A DNA stretch of 64,000 bases from Candidatus Gallacutalibacter stercoravium. Lineage in GTDB: Bacteria; Bacillota; Clostridia; Oscillospirales; Acutalibacteraceae. The stretch spans positions 1-64,000 of the forward strand of contig DVJE01000018.1 in the NCBI GenBank assembly GCA_018716975.1. Direction: 5' to 3'. Position numbers and translations under genes: made by a program. This document shows, in pieces, positions 24,710-33,519 of this stretch. How positions within the stretch are numbered: the stretch's first letter is position 1; every line of letters starts with the position of its first letter. The notes under the pieces are model-generated. The model was not told the origin of the DNA. It was given only the letters and a program-made list of their open reading frames with translations, and made no database searches.

Positions 24710-25309
24710 ATGAAAAAAGCAAACGCAACCGATGCGGCGGCCTTTAGCGGGCTGGAGCGTTGGGGCCTTCCTTTTACGTTTGCAGCAGCGGTGCTGCTGT
24801 TATATTGCTACCCCCTTTCCGGCGGGGCGGTGTGGACGATCCTGGCGGGCGCGGTGAACGGCAGCGTGTGGGAATACCTAAAAACGCTGGCTTTGCCCTA
24901 CCTGTTTTGGAGCACAATTGAGCTGTGCGCCGTGCGGATGCCCCTGCGCCGCATGGTGGTGGCTAAAACAGCGGGGCTGTATTTTATGCTTGGCGGCGTG
25001 GCGGGCTGCGCGCTGCTGTACCGCTCGATGGTGGGCGCGCGGGTGGCGTGGGCCGACATGCTGCTTGCCTTTGTGTGGATAGCGGGCGCCCAGGCGCTTT
25101 CTTGGCGCCTGGCTTTATCCCCCCGGGCGGTGGAGCGCTTCTTTCCCGCAGCCGCTGCGGCATTGGCCTGCTTTTTAGGCATGTATCTGTTTTTTACAGC
25201 ACGGCCGCCGCGCTGCGCCCTGTTTTGGGATCCGGACGCTTTTTCCTATGGCCTGCCGGTGCGCCAGCAGGATTTAGAGGTGCTGTGCCCCGATGTGCGT
25301 GGGCTGTAG
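24710..25309 (+). CDS. DUF6512-like integral membrane protein
   Basis: 199 residues with about five hydrophobic segments, e.g. FTFAAAVLLLYCYPLSGG, AVWTILAGAVNGSVWEYLK, LYFMLGGVAGCALLY, FVWIAGAQALSWRLAL and AAAALACFLGMYLFF. The VNGSVWEYLKTLALPYLFWS segment matches my memory of DUF6512 proteins, whose function is unknown. I prefer ATG 24710 to ATG 24668, since the conserved part starts soon after. Cytoplasmic and external loops are short, and no catalytic motif is seen. Confidence 0.6.
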   Translation: MKKANATDAAAFSGLERWGLPFTFAAAVLLLYCYPLSGGAVWTILAGAVNGSVWEYLKTLALPYLFWSTIELCAVRMPLRRMVVAKTAGLYFMLGGVAGCALLYRSMVGARVAWADMLLAFVWIAGAQALSWRLALSPRAVERFFPAAAAALACFLGMYLFFTARPPRCALFWDPDAFSYGLPVRQQDLEVLCPDVRGL

Positions 25310-25368
25310 CAAGGGGCGCAATTTGCAGAAATTTACAGAATTATGACAGTTTAGAAAAGGGTTATCCC

Positions 25369-25397
25369 TTCAAAAATATAGCCTCATATGCTATACT
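25369..25397 (+). promoter_or_regulatory. rlmB promoter
   Basis: -35 TTCAAA (25369-25374), 17 bases, -10 TATACT (25392-25397) with an extended TGC immediately before it. Confidence 0.6.
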
Positions 25398-25518
25398 GTC
25401 TGGGTAAGCGGGTAAAAAGCCCGCGCCCGGCGGTATGGCTTTTTTGTTTTGCGGCAAAGGCGCAGCAAAGCTCCAAAACAGCGCCGGGCGGAATTTGTTT
25501 TGGAAGGATGGCGGCGCA

Positions 25519-26301
25519 ATGGAACAGAAAAAACAGCAAAGCGCGCAGGCTCGCGATCAGCACGAGCTGATCATTGGGCGCAACGCCGTGCAAGAGGCGT
25601 TGCGGGCGGGCCGCGCTATCGATAGTTTGTTGGTGGCAAAAGGAGAACGATCGGGCGCGGTGGCCGCCCTAGCGGCAAAAGCCCGGCAGATGGGCATTGT
25701 GATAAAAGAAACGGATTCGCGCCGGTTGGACGCTTTATGCGGCGGAGGGGCGCACCAGGGGGTGGCGGCTATGGCTGCCGCCCACGAGTATGCTACGCTG
25801 GAGGATCTGTTCCGTCTGGCGGAACAGCGTAAAGAGCCGCCCTTTTTGATCGTAGCCGACGGGCTGGAGGATCCCCACAATTTGGGGGCCATTTTGCGCA
25901 CGGCGGAATGCGCCGGGGCCCATGGGGTTATTGTGCCCAAGCGGCGGGCAACGGGGCTAACCTATGCGGTGGGCAAGGCCTCTGCCGGGGCGGTGGAGTA
26001 TGTTCCGGTGGCCCGGGTAACCAATATTGCCGCCACGCTGGAAGAGCTCAAGCAGCGCGGCCTATGGGTTTACGGGGCCGATATGCACGGTGAAAACTGG
26101 TGCAACTGCGACTTAACGGGCCCCATCGCCCTGGTAGTGGGCGGAGAAGGCAGCGGCATCAGCCGCCTGGTAAAAGAAAAGTGCGACGGGTTGCTCACCC
26201 TGCCCATGCAGGGCAAAATTAATTCGCTCAACGCCTCGGTGGCAGCGAGTATACTGATGTATGAGGCAGCCCGCCAAAGGCTGGGCATCCGGGCGCGTTA
26301 G
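25519..26301 (+). CDS. rlmB: 23S rRNA (guanosine-2'-O-)-methyltransferase, TrmH/RlmB family
   Basis: 260 residues. The substrate-binding N-terminal domain starts LIIGRNAVQEALRAGRAID and includes GGGAHQGVAAMAA. The SPOUT catalytic domain has the three family motifs: VADGLEDPHNLGAILRTAE, ALVVGGEGSGISRLVKEKC and LTLPMQGKINSLNASVAASI. This knotted fold methylates the ribose of G2251 in E. coli; the target here is inferred. The ATG has GGAAGG 11 bases upstream. The pseudo-P-type ATPase gene starts 70 bases downstream. Confidence 0.93.
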   Translation: MEQKKQQSAQARDQHELIIGRNAVQEALRAGRAIDSLLVAKGERSGAVAALAAKARQMGIVIKETDSRRLDALCGGGAHQGVAAMAAAHEYATLEDLFRLAEQRKEPPFLIVADGLEDPHNLGAILRTAECAGAHGVIVPKRRATGLTYAVGKASAGAVEYVPVARVTNIAATLEELKQRGLWVYGADMHGENWCNCDLTGPIALVVGGEGSGISRLVKEKCDGLLTLPMQGKINSLNASVAASILMYEAARQRLGIRAR

Positions 26302-26371
26302 CCGATGAAAGCAACACAACAGAAAGCAGCGCTGGCTTTAAGCGTTTTGCCATTGCGCAGGAGATTGTTTG

Positions 26372-29300
26372 ATGATGAGTGAACAGCAAAAAAAACAAGA
26401 GAAAGAAAATGCGGCCGCTTCTTTGCAAGAACTGCTGGAGCAGACAAGGGCTCTGCGCCAAAAAGTGGATGATCTTGTAGATCAGCCCCAACCTCAGTTG
26501 CCGAAAGAGAACCTGCCCGAGGAAGCGCAAAAGCAGCCAAAAGAAGCTTCGGCCATCGCGGGGGAGGAACAGCAAGAACCGCCCAAACAGCTGTCCAAAC
26601 GGCTGTCTAAACAGCAGCCTCCCGCTGTTTTGGAAAAAGAAGAAACCCAAACAGGGCCGCTGTACCCGCAGCAACCACAGCAGGAGCCATCCTTAAAGGG
26701 TTCTGAACAGTATCTTGAACAGCGCTCTGAACAGCGCCCTGAACAGCACCCCGAGCGGCTGGATGAACAGATGACCGGGCATACTCCCCAACAGCAGCCC
26801 GACCAGCAGCCCGACGGCCAAGCGGAACATACGCACGACGCCGGGGACGGGGCGCAAAACCAGGATACGCCGGCGCTTTCAACATCGCAGCCCGCGCAAC
26901 AAGGGGCGGGCGTAAAGGGGGTGCGCTCCCTGTTGGGCCGCCTACGTCAAAGAAGGGCCGCCCGCCGCCAAGAGCGGGACGAGGACGCGCCCGATGAAAT
27001 GATGCTCAAATACGGCGATTTGGGCTTGCTGTCGCATCATGCGCCCGAGGGGGGAGCACAAGAACCGGTAAATGCGGATTTGCCGGAGGACGGCGAAGAC
27101 GATGCGTTGCCGCAGAACTTTTCCAGCATCATAGAAAAGATTCAGTGGCAGCGCCGGCAAGACGACGCACGCCGGGCCCGAGAGTTGGAAGAAAGGCTGG
27201 AGGATCAGCTGCCCAAACAGCCACAAAAACAGCTGCCCAAGACGTCCCAACGGCCGGACGAGCAGCCGTTGGAGCAGACACTTGAGCAGGCTGTTGAACA
27301 GACGTTTGAACAGACGTTTGAACAGACGGGCCCATCGCCGCAGCAAGAGAGCGTTACGCAAACCCAGCCGGCCGCGCAAGAGCACGATCAAGAAACCATG
27401 GGGCGCGCAGAAGAAAAGCCGGTTGCGAATGAGGAAGCGCCCGCCTCTGCGCCGGCGGGGCGCAAAGACGGGGAAGGGGACGCGTTGGTCGCCGCCGTGG
27501 ATCGCCTGCTTGCACAAACCCAAGAAGAGCAGCGGCGCCTGCAAGAGAAAGCGGCGGCGCAGCAATCGGAGGAAGTGCCTGCGGCGCAAAACGATGCGGT
27601 GACGCCAGTGACGTCAGCAACGCCAGCAAGGCCAGCGCCGCCGGAACAGAAGGAGCCGCCGGAGCCTTTGGAAGAAAAGCTGCAGCCAGAGGCAGACACT
27701 GCGCCCAGCGAGGCAGCGTTGCAGTCCGAAAAGACGCAGGAAGAACAGCTGGAGCAGTTGGAGGAGCCGGAACAATTGGAGGTTACCATCCAAGAGTTGC
27801 TAAAAGAAGCCGGACGGATGGAGCAAAAAGATCCGCAGCCAGGCCGGCAATCGGTTCAGCAGGCGATTCAGCCGGTGCAAGAGGACGAGCAGGCGACCCG
27901 AGCGGCCGCTGTTATGCCCGCAGAAGATACGGCGCGGGAAGAAGAGTCATCTGTTGATGAGCAAGCAGCCCAAGACGTCGCCCTAGAGCGGGAAGAGGAA
28001 GCGCCAGCAACGACAGCGCCGCCGGAACAGACGGAGCAAACAAAGCGGACGGAGCCTTTGGAAGAAAAGCCGCCGCAGCCGCAGCCGGAATCAACCTCTG
28101 CGCCCGGAGAGGTAGCATGGCAGCCTGAGAAAGCGCAGGAGGAGCAGCTGGGGCAATCGGAGCAGCTGGAACAGTCGGAACAATCGGAGCTTACCATCCA
28201 AGAGCTGTTAAAAGAAGCCGGGCGGATGCAGGAGCAGGCTGAGCAGCAAGAGAGCCAAGAAGATGGGGAACCGGAGCCGCCGGAGCCATCTCTCGCCCCC
28301 ATGGACGAACCTGGGCAGCCGCCTATCCCGCAGGAGCAGGAGAAGCCCCTTGCCGCAGAAAATATGCAGAACACCCGGGAGTTTCGGCTGCTTACGCCGG
28401 AAAACCGGTATGAAAAGCATTTTGGCAAGCTGCCTCCCGCCCGCGCAGGGCAGACGGAACCAGACGAAGAACAAGAAGATCCGCAAGGGCAACAAGAGCA
28501 ACCGTCCGCTGACGAGGCGGCGGAGCGCCACGGCCGCATCGGCGGCAGGATAACCGGAAAAAGGCGGGAGCAGCTCCCGCCGGACGGGGAGGCGCAGCAG
28601 GCGGATATCCCCGTGGTGCCGCTGGAGGGAGAGAGCTTTTTACATGCCCTGCGGCAGGAATACACAGCATATGAGCAATATGAAAGCCGATTCCGGCGCA
28701 GCCGGATAAAAGAAGAAACCGGCCGCGCTGAACAGGAAGACGAATGGGAAACCGGTTCTGCCCCCGGCGGAAAGAAGAAAAAACGTTTTGCCATTTTCGG
28801 CAGCACCGAAGAGGACAACGACCCAGGAGAGGAACCCAGGCCGGAGGAACAGCCCCCGGAGCTGGAAGATTACAACGGCCCGCAAGACGCCATGTTGATA
28901 AAGGGTAACCTGGTGGGCGGCGTGCGGCGCAGCTTTGTGCGCCTGCTGTTGATGGGCGCGGCGTTGCTGCTGCTTTTAGCGGCGACGGTGCTGCAGCGCT
29001 TGCCTGTGCCTGCCTTGCAGGAATTTAGCGCGCAGCTACCCATGTTTTATTTGGTTTTTGATTTTGTACTGCTGGTGGGGGCGTGCGCTGCAGGCTATCC
29101 TATTTTGCGCAGCGGCCTTTCCGCCCTAGTGCGTTTAAAGGGCACCAGCGACAGCGCCCTTTCGTTTGCCGCGCTGGCGGCGTTGGTTCAGCAGGCGGCG
29201 GCCTTCACCGCGCCGTGGCGTTTTTCGGTTGAAAGCGGGCTGAATGTTTATGCGGTGTTGGTGGTGCTGGGCCTTTTCCTCAGCAGCTGGGGTAAATTCG

Positions 29301-30595
29301 TTATGGTGCGCCGGGTGCAAGAGAACTTTAAATTTGTATCGTCGCCCGATGCAAAGTATGCTGCCCGCATCTATACCGACGAAGCCCAGGCCACCAAAAT
29401 GTGTAAAGGCCTGGTGGTCGGTTCCCCGGTGATGGCTTACCAACAGCCAACCGATCTGCTCAGCCACTTTTTGCAGCTTTCTTACGAGCCGGATCCCAGC
29501 GAAAAGCTGGCGGGCAAGGCTTCGGTATTTAGCACCTTGGCTTGCCTTATTTTAGCAGGGGCCTACTTTGCCTTTAGCAGAGATATTTTAGCGGCGTTGT
29601 CTGTGTTGGCGGTGGCAGCGTGCGTGTGCACGCCGCTGTGCGCGGCCTTGGCTGTGAATTTGCCCATAAAGAGCCTGTGCAAAAAAGCTGCGGGCATGGG
29701 GGCTATGCTGTCGGGTTATCCCGCAGTGCGCCAGTTTTGCGACGTTAACGCCGTTGTGTTGGATGCGCAGGAGCTTTACCCGGCGGGCTCGGTGGTGCTG
29801 CACGGCATTAAGGGCTTTAGCGGCCAGCGGATAGACGAGGCCATTTTGCAGGCCTCCGCCGTGATGCAGCAGGTGGGCGGCCCAATGAGCAGTACCTTTG
29901 ATCAGATCATCAAAGGAAAAAGCGAAATGCTGCCTAAGGTAGAAAGCGTGGTTTATGAGGATGAAATGGGCTTGGTAGCCTGGGTGGGCGGCCAACGGGT
30001 GCTGCTAGGCAACCGCCGCCTTTTAGAGGAGCACGGCATCATGCCCCCCTCCCGCGATTATGAGCGCCAATATAAAAAGGACGGCAGGCAGCTAACCTAT
30101 CTTGCCACGGCGGGCGAGTTAGTGGCCATGTTTGTGCTTTCTTATACCCCCAATGAAGAAATGGCCGCCCAAATGCGGGCGCTGGAGGATCACGGCGTTA
30201 GTTTTTTGGTGCGCACGGTGGATCCCAACGTCACGGCAAAAATGGTATGCGAACACTTCGGCGTATTCTTCCGTTCTGTGAAGATCATGCAAGAGGAGCA
30301 CGCCCAACTTTATGCAGAGGCTACCCAGCCCACCGCGCCCCGTGTGCGCGCCTATCTTGCTACCAAAGGGGCGTGCCGGCCCTTCTTGCGGATGCTGGCG
30401 GCCTGCATGCGCATTCGCAGCAACGCCTCTCTTTCCCTTGTGCTGCAAGCGGTGGGCGTTGTGTTGGGCATTTTGCTGGTGCTGCTGCTGGTGGCCTTTT
30501 CGGGCCTGGGCCAGCTGGGCGCCTTAGAGATGGCCATTTACGAGCTGTTTTGGGTGTTGGCGGTGCTAATTGTGCCCTCCTTGCGCCGGCCCTAA
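26372..30595 (+). CDS. Giant Gln/Glu/Pro-rich protein with a degenerate P-type-ATPase-like membrane region
   Basis: 1407 residues. Residues 1 to about 840 are low-complexity and very rich in Gln, Glu and Pro. Eight hydrophobic spans then follow, in the order of a P1B metal ATPase: four, a short cytoplasmic insert, two, a large cytoplasmic loop, two. The sixth span has VCTPLCAALAVNLPI (Cys1086, Pro1088, Cys1090), in the place of the CPC motif. After it, NAVVLDAQELYPAG aligns with the phosphorylation site: Asp1131 is kept but KTGT is replaced by AQEL. A P1B-like VLLGNRRLLEEHGI (around 1210) and MRALEDHGVSFLVRTVDPNV (TGDN lost) follow. No TGE or GDGxND is seen. Catalysis is therefore unlikely. 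I infer a pseudo-enzyme with a scaffold or sensor role. AGGAG lies eight bases before ATG 26372. Confidence 0.8.
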   Translation: MMSEQQKKQEKENAAASLQELLEQTRALRQKVDDLVDQPQPQLPKENLPEEAQKQPKEASAIAGEEQQEPPKQLSKRLSKQQPPAVLEKEETQTGPLYPQQPQQEPSLKGSEQYLEQRSEQRPEQHPERLDEQMTGHTPQQQPDQQPDGQAEHTHDAGDGAQNQDTPALSTSQPAQQGAGVKGVRSLLGRLRQRRAARRQERDEDAPDEMMLKYGDLGLLSHHAPEGGAQEPVNADLPEDGEDDALPQNFSSIIEKIQWQRRQDDARRARELEERLEDQLPKQPQKQLPKTSQRPDEQPLEQTLEQAVEQTFEQTFEQTGPSPQQESVTQTQPAAQEHDQETMGRAEEKPVANEEAPASAPAGRKDGEGDALVAAVDRLLAQTQEEQRRLQEKAAAQQSEEVPAAQNDAVTPVTSATPARPAPPEQKEPPEPLEEKLQPEADTAPSEAALQSEKTQEEQLEQLEEPEQLEVTIQELLKEAGRMEQKDPQPGRQSVQQAIQPVQEDEQATRAAAVMPAEDTAREEESSVDEQAAQDVALEREEEAPATTAPPEQTEQTKRTEPLEEKPPQPQPESTSAPGEVAWQPEKAQEEQLGQSEQLEQSEQSELTIQELLKEAGRMQEQAEQQESQEDGEPEPPEPSLAPMDEPGQPPIPQEQEKPLAAENMQNTREFRLLTPENRYEKHFGKLPPARAGQTEPDEEQEDPQGQQEQPSADEAAERHGRIGGRITGKRREQLPPDGEAQQADIPVVPLEGESFLHALRQEYTAYEQYESRFRRSRIKEETGRAEQEDEWETGSAPGGKKKKRFAIFGSTEEDNDPGEEPRPEEQPPELEDYNGPQDAMLIKGNLVGGVRRSFVRLLLMGAALLLLLAATVLQRLPVPALQEFSAQLPMFYLVFDFVLLVGACAAGYPILRSGLSALVRLKGTSDSALSFAALAALVQQAAAFTAPWRFSVESGLNVYAVLVVLGLFLSSWGKFVMVRRVQENFKFVSSPDAKYAARIYTDEAQATKMCKGLVVGSPVMAYQQPTDLLSHFLQLSYEPDPSEKLAGKASVFSTLACLILAGAYFAFSRDILAALSVLAVAACVCTPLCAALAVNLPIKSLCKKAAGMGAMLSGYPAVRQFCDVNAVVLDAQELYPAGSVVLHGIKGFSGQRIDEAILQASAVMQQVGGPMSSTFDQIIKGKSEMLPKVESVVYEDEMGLVAWVGGQRVLLGNRRLLEEHGIMPPSRDYERQYKKDGRQLTYLATAGELVAMFVLSYTPNEEMAAQMRALEDHGVSFLVRTVDPNVTAKMVCEHFGVFFRSVKIMQEEHAQLYAEATQPTAPRVRAYLATKGACRPFLRMLAACMRIRSNASLSLVLQAVGVVLGILLVLLLVAFSGLGQLGALEMAIYELFWVLAVLIVPSLRRP
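27297..27330 (+). repeat. 15-base tandem repeat in the disordered domain
   Basis: GAACAGACGTTT is repeated nearly perfectly three times, encoding repeated FEQT units. It is one of several short repeats in this Gln/Glu-rich coding stretch. Confidence 0.6.
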
Positions 30596-30655
30596 CCTGG
30601 CGGTACAGCCTTGCTTGTTAGAAAATAGTAAAAATGAAGCGATAAGCAAACAAAA

Positions 30656-30695
30656 CAACGCGCCTTTGAAAACCGATGTTTCAAAGGCGCGTTGC
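30656..30695. terminator. Long perfect hairpin after the pseudo-ATPase gene
   Basis: CAACGCGCCTTTGAAA pairs with TTTCAAAGGCGCGTTG across a short loop. No clear T-run follows on the plus strand, so it is a stem-loop of terminator size with weaker terminator evidence. The rest of the 30596-30920 gap shows no supportable gene. Confidence 0.5.
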
Positions 30696-30920
30696 TTATG
30701 CATAGCGGTATGAAAATAAAAAATTGCCCAAGTGTATTCGCCGCGTTCCTTGCTCACATTTACAAATGTTAAAATCCGCGAAAAGGCCCAAAATTGCGGC
30801 TTGCCATTTGTTCGTCACCGGTTCTTTTTGTAGAAAAGGACGCGAATACGGCAACGAGACCCTGACAGCCGCTTTTGAAAGCGATACAAGCAATGACAGC
30901 GCGGACGTTTGATACCAAAA

Positions 30921-30945
30921 GCGGGCCGCCAAAACGGCGGCCCGC
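30921..30945 (-). terminator. Intrinsic terminator of the EF-G-like gene
   Basis: GCGGGCCGCC and GGCGGCCCGC with an AAAAC loop, followed on the minus strand by TTTTGG. Confidence 0.7.
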
Positions 30946-31010
30946 ACAGGGAACATAAAGATTATCGTTTTACAGTTTTGCAACAAAGCGGCGAAACCAC
31001 AGCGGGCGCT

Positions 31011-33083
31011 TTATTCCACGTCGCCGCGCTCCTTGGCTTCGGCAATCACCTTTTGCGCCACCGGGGCGGGAGCCTCTTCGTAGCGCGCAAAGTTAAACTC
31101 ATAGGAGCCGCGCCCTTGGGTGGTTTGCCGGATGAAGGTGGAAAAGTCAGACATTTCTGCCATGGGCACTTCGGCCTCAATCACCTGGGTGCCTTGCTCG
31201 CCGGGCTCCATGCCCAACACACGGCCGCGGCGCTTGTTAACTTCGCCCAGCACGTCGCCCATGTTGGCGTCCGGCACGGTGGCCTTCAGGCTGCCGAAGG
31301 GTTCCAGCAGCACGGGGCCGGCCTGGGGCATACCGTTTTTGTAAGCGATAGCGGCGGCCATTTTAAAGGCCATTTCAGAAGAGTCCACCGGGTGATAGGA
31401 ACCGTCGTACAGTGTGGCGCGCAGGCCCACCACAGGGTAACCGGCCAGCGGGCCTTTGGCGATGCACTCCCGCAGGCCTTTTTCCACGGCGGGGAAGAAG
31501 CCCTTGGGCACCGCGCCGCCCACCACGCGCTCGCCAAACTCCAAAGAGTCGCTGTCGCAAGGCTCAAACTCGATCCACACGTCGCCGTATTGGCCGTGGC
31601 CGCCGGTTTGCTTTTTGTGGCGGCCCTGCACCTGCACCTTTTTACGGATGGTTTCGCGGTAGGGCACGCGGGGCTGTTGCAGCACCACGTCTACGCCGAA
31701 CTTGCTCTTGAGTTTGGAAACGACCACATCCAAATGCTGCTCGCCCAGGCCGGAGACAATCATCTCATGGGTTTCGTTATTGGTTTCAAAACGGATGGTG
31801 GGATCCTCTTCCGCTAAGCGCATAACGCCCTGTGCCACCTTATCCTCTTCCCCTTTGTTTTTGGGGAAGATGGCCATAGAAAGCGACGGATTGGGGTAGT
31901 TGACCCCTTCCAATGTAACCTTGCGCACAGGGGAGCACAAAGTGTCGCCGGTGTTGGTGCCCTGCAACTTGGGCGCGGCGCCGATATCGCCCGCGCCGAT
32001 GTAAGAAGCGTCCTCTTGCTTTTTGCCCCGCATAATCAGCACCTTGCCGATGCGCTCGGGGTTACCGGTGCGCATATTGATAAGCTGCGTATCGGAGGAA
32101 ATTTTGCCCGACACTACTTTAAAATAAGAGAGTTTGCCCACATAAGGGTCGGCAACGGTTTTAAACACAATGGCGGCGGGGGCGGCATCTTCGTTCATAG
32201 AAAGTTCCACAGGGTTGCCGTCGGGATCGGTGCCCAGCTCTTCGCCCTTATCGGCCGCGCTGGGCGCCAGCCAGTTAAGGCCGTTTAACAGCTGATCCAC
32301 GCCGTAGGTGGTTTGGGCGTCGCCGCAAAACACCGGGCTGATGGCGCCGCTTTTTACGCCCTTGCTTACGCCCACGATAACTTCTTCAGGGGTAAAGGGT
32401 TCGCCGGAGAAGTATTTTTCAAACAGCTCGTCGTCGGTTTCGGCCACGGCTTCATAAATAGCGGTGCGCAGGCCTTCCAGGCGATCCCCCATGTCGGGCA
32501 TGGGAACCTCGCTGACCTTGCCGCCGTCGTAAGAATAGGCCTTGTAATCCAGCAGGTTGATGTAGCAGTTGGCTTGCCCGTCTACAATAAAGGGCACCAC
32601 AACCGGGCACACCGAGGGGCCGAAACTGGCCTTTAAGTTTTCAAACACCCGATAGAAGCGAGCGCTTTCATCGCACAGGCCGTTTACAAAAAACACCTTA
32701 GCAAGCCCCTGCTTATCGGCGGCTTTTACCGCTTTTTCGGTGCCCACTGCCACGCCGGCTTTACCAGAAACGGTAATCAGCACGGTTTCTGCGGCGCGCA
32801 TGCCTTCGCACACGCCGCCCTCAAAATCGAACAGGCCGGGAGTGTCGATTAGGTTTATCTTTTTATTTTTCCATTCCAAAGGAGCCACAGCTGTCATAAC
32901 CGAGGTTTGGCGGCGGATCTCTTCGGCGTCGAAATCGCATATGGTATTGCCCTCGCTGATCTTGCCCAGTCTATCGGAAGCCCCTGCCAGAAACAACATG
33001 GACTCTGCCAGGGAGGTCTTCCCCGCCCCGCTATGGCCCGCCAGGGCGATATTGAGCACATTTTTCGCGTTGTACTGTTTCAC
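31011..33083 (-). CDS. Elongation factor G paralogue with altered GTPase motifs
   Basis: 690 residues with the EF-G domain order. G1 is GHSGAGKTSLAES and G3 is NLIDTPGLFDFEGG (the DTPGH histidine replaced by Leu). G4 is FVNGLCDESARF, where EF-G has NKMD. Domain II onwards is EF-G like, with RFETNNETHEMIVSGLGEQHL and the domain IV segment RHKKQTGGHGQYGDVWIEF. It resembles the second EF-G copy of many Firmicutes, whose job is unsettled. Loss of the Asp of NKxD suggests altered guanine recognition. Start is a GTG at 33083 with AAAGGAG. It is monocistronic, with its own promoter and terminator. Confidence 0.85.
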   Translation of the reverse strand: MKQYNAKNVLNIALAGHSGAGKTSLAESMLFLAGASDRLGKISEGNTICDFDAEEIRRQTSVMTAVAPLEWKNKKINLIDTPGLFDFEGGVCEGMRAAETVLITVSGKAGVAVGTEKAVKAADKQGLAKVFFVNGLCDESARFYRVFENLKASFGPSVCPVVVPFIVDGQANCYINLLDYKAYSYDGGKVSEVPMPDMGDRLEGLRTAIYEAVAETDDELFEKYFSGEPFTPEEVIVGVSKGVKSGAISPVFCGDAQTTYGVDQLLNGLNWLAPSAADKGEELGTDPDGNPVELSMNEDAAPAAIVFKTVADPYVGKLSYFKVVSGKISSDTQLINMRTGNPERIGKVLIMRGKKQEDASYIGAGDIGAAPKLQGTNTGDTLCSPVRKVTLEGVNYPNPSLSMAIFPKNKGEEDKVAQGVMRLAEEDPTIRFETNNETHEMIVSGLGEQHLDVVVSKLKSKFGVDVVLQQPRVPYRETIRKKVQVQGRHKKQTGGHGQYGDVWIEFEPCDSDSLEFGERVVGGAVPKGFFPAVEKGLRECIAKGPLAGYPVVGLRATLYDGSYHPVDSSEMAFKMAAAIAYKNGMPQAGPVLLEPFGSLKATVPDANMGDVLGEVNKRRGRVLGMEPGEQGTQVIEAEVPMAEMSDFSTFIRQTTQGRGSYEFNFARYEEAPAPVAQKVIAEAKERGDVE

Positions 33084-33176
33084 TAGTTAAGCTCCTTTCC
33101 TATATGCCTGCGGTCAACCGCAAAATCCGGCATCTGTTGCAACAAAATTAACAATTGGGCACAAATAATCGCAATA

Positions 33177-33205
33177 ATTATAGCGCAATTATACAGCAGT
33201 TTCAA
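33177..33205 (-). promoter_or_regulatory. Promoter of the EF-G-like gene
   Basis: Minus strand: -35 TTGAAA (33205-33200), 17 bases, -10 TATAAT (33182-33177). Confidence 0.75.
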
Positions 33206-33377
33206 CTAAAATCTGCGGGTTTTAAAAATTCGCTTCTACCGCCAATTTCTATCGGGCAAAATTGTGAAAATTAACCAGAGCTTTCGGCGTTTTGCCGGTT
33301 TTCTTTGCTGTTTCGGCAAAAATAGCCCGGGTTACTGCAGCTTAGCGCCTTGGATCAAAGAAGAAACCAATAAAAAA

Positions 33378-33421
33378 CAAGACGAGAAAAGGAACGCAGC
33401 AGTTCTTTTTCTCGTCTTGTA
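33378..33421 (-). terminator. Intrinsic terminator after the UroD-family gene
   Basis: ACAAGACGAGAAAA pairs with TTTTCTCGTCTTGT; the minus strand continues with TTTTTTATT. Confidence 0.75.
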
Positions 33422-33464
33422 CATCTTACATAAATTGCATGATAGCAAAAACGGTTACCGGCTT

Positions 33465-33504
33465 CAGCGCCACAGCGCCACAGTGCCTCAGCGCTACAGC
33501 GCAG
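33465..33504 (+). repeat. Five 8-base tandem repeats
   Basis: Five consecutive units of the form CAGCGCCA (CAGCGCCA twice, then CAGTGCCT, CAGCGCTA, CAGCGCAG), just downstream of the UroD-family gene stop. They are noncoding. Confidence 0.7.
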
Positions 33505-33519
33505 AAAAGGCAACTGTGG

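Noticed and set aside
26372-30595. Annotation as an active cation-transporting ATPase
   Set aside because: The catalytic DKTGT, TGE and GDGxND motifs are missing, so the fold similarity does not justify a transport activity.
30909-31817. 302-residue open frame antisense to the EF-G-like gene
   Set aside because: It overlaps a conserved coding gene, and the translation is low-complexity with no domain.
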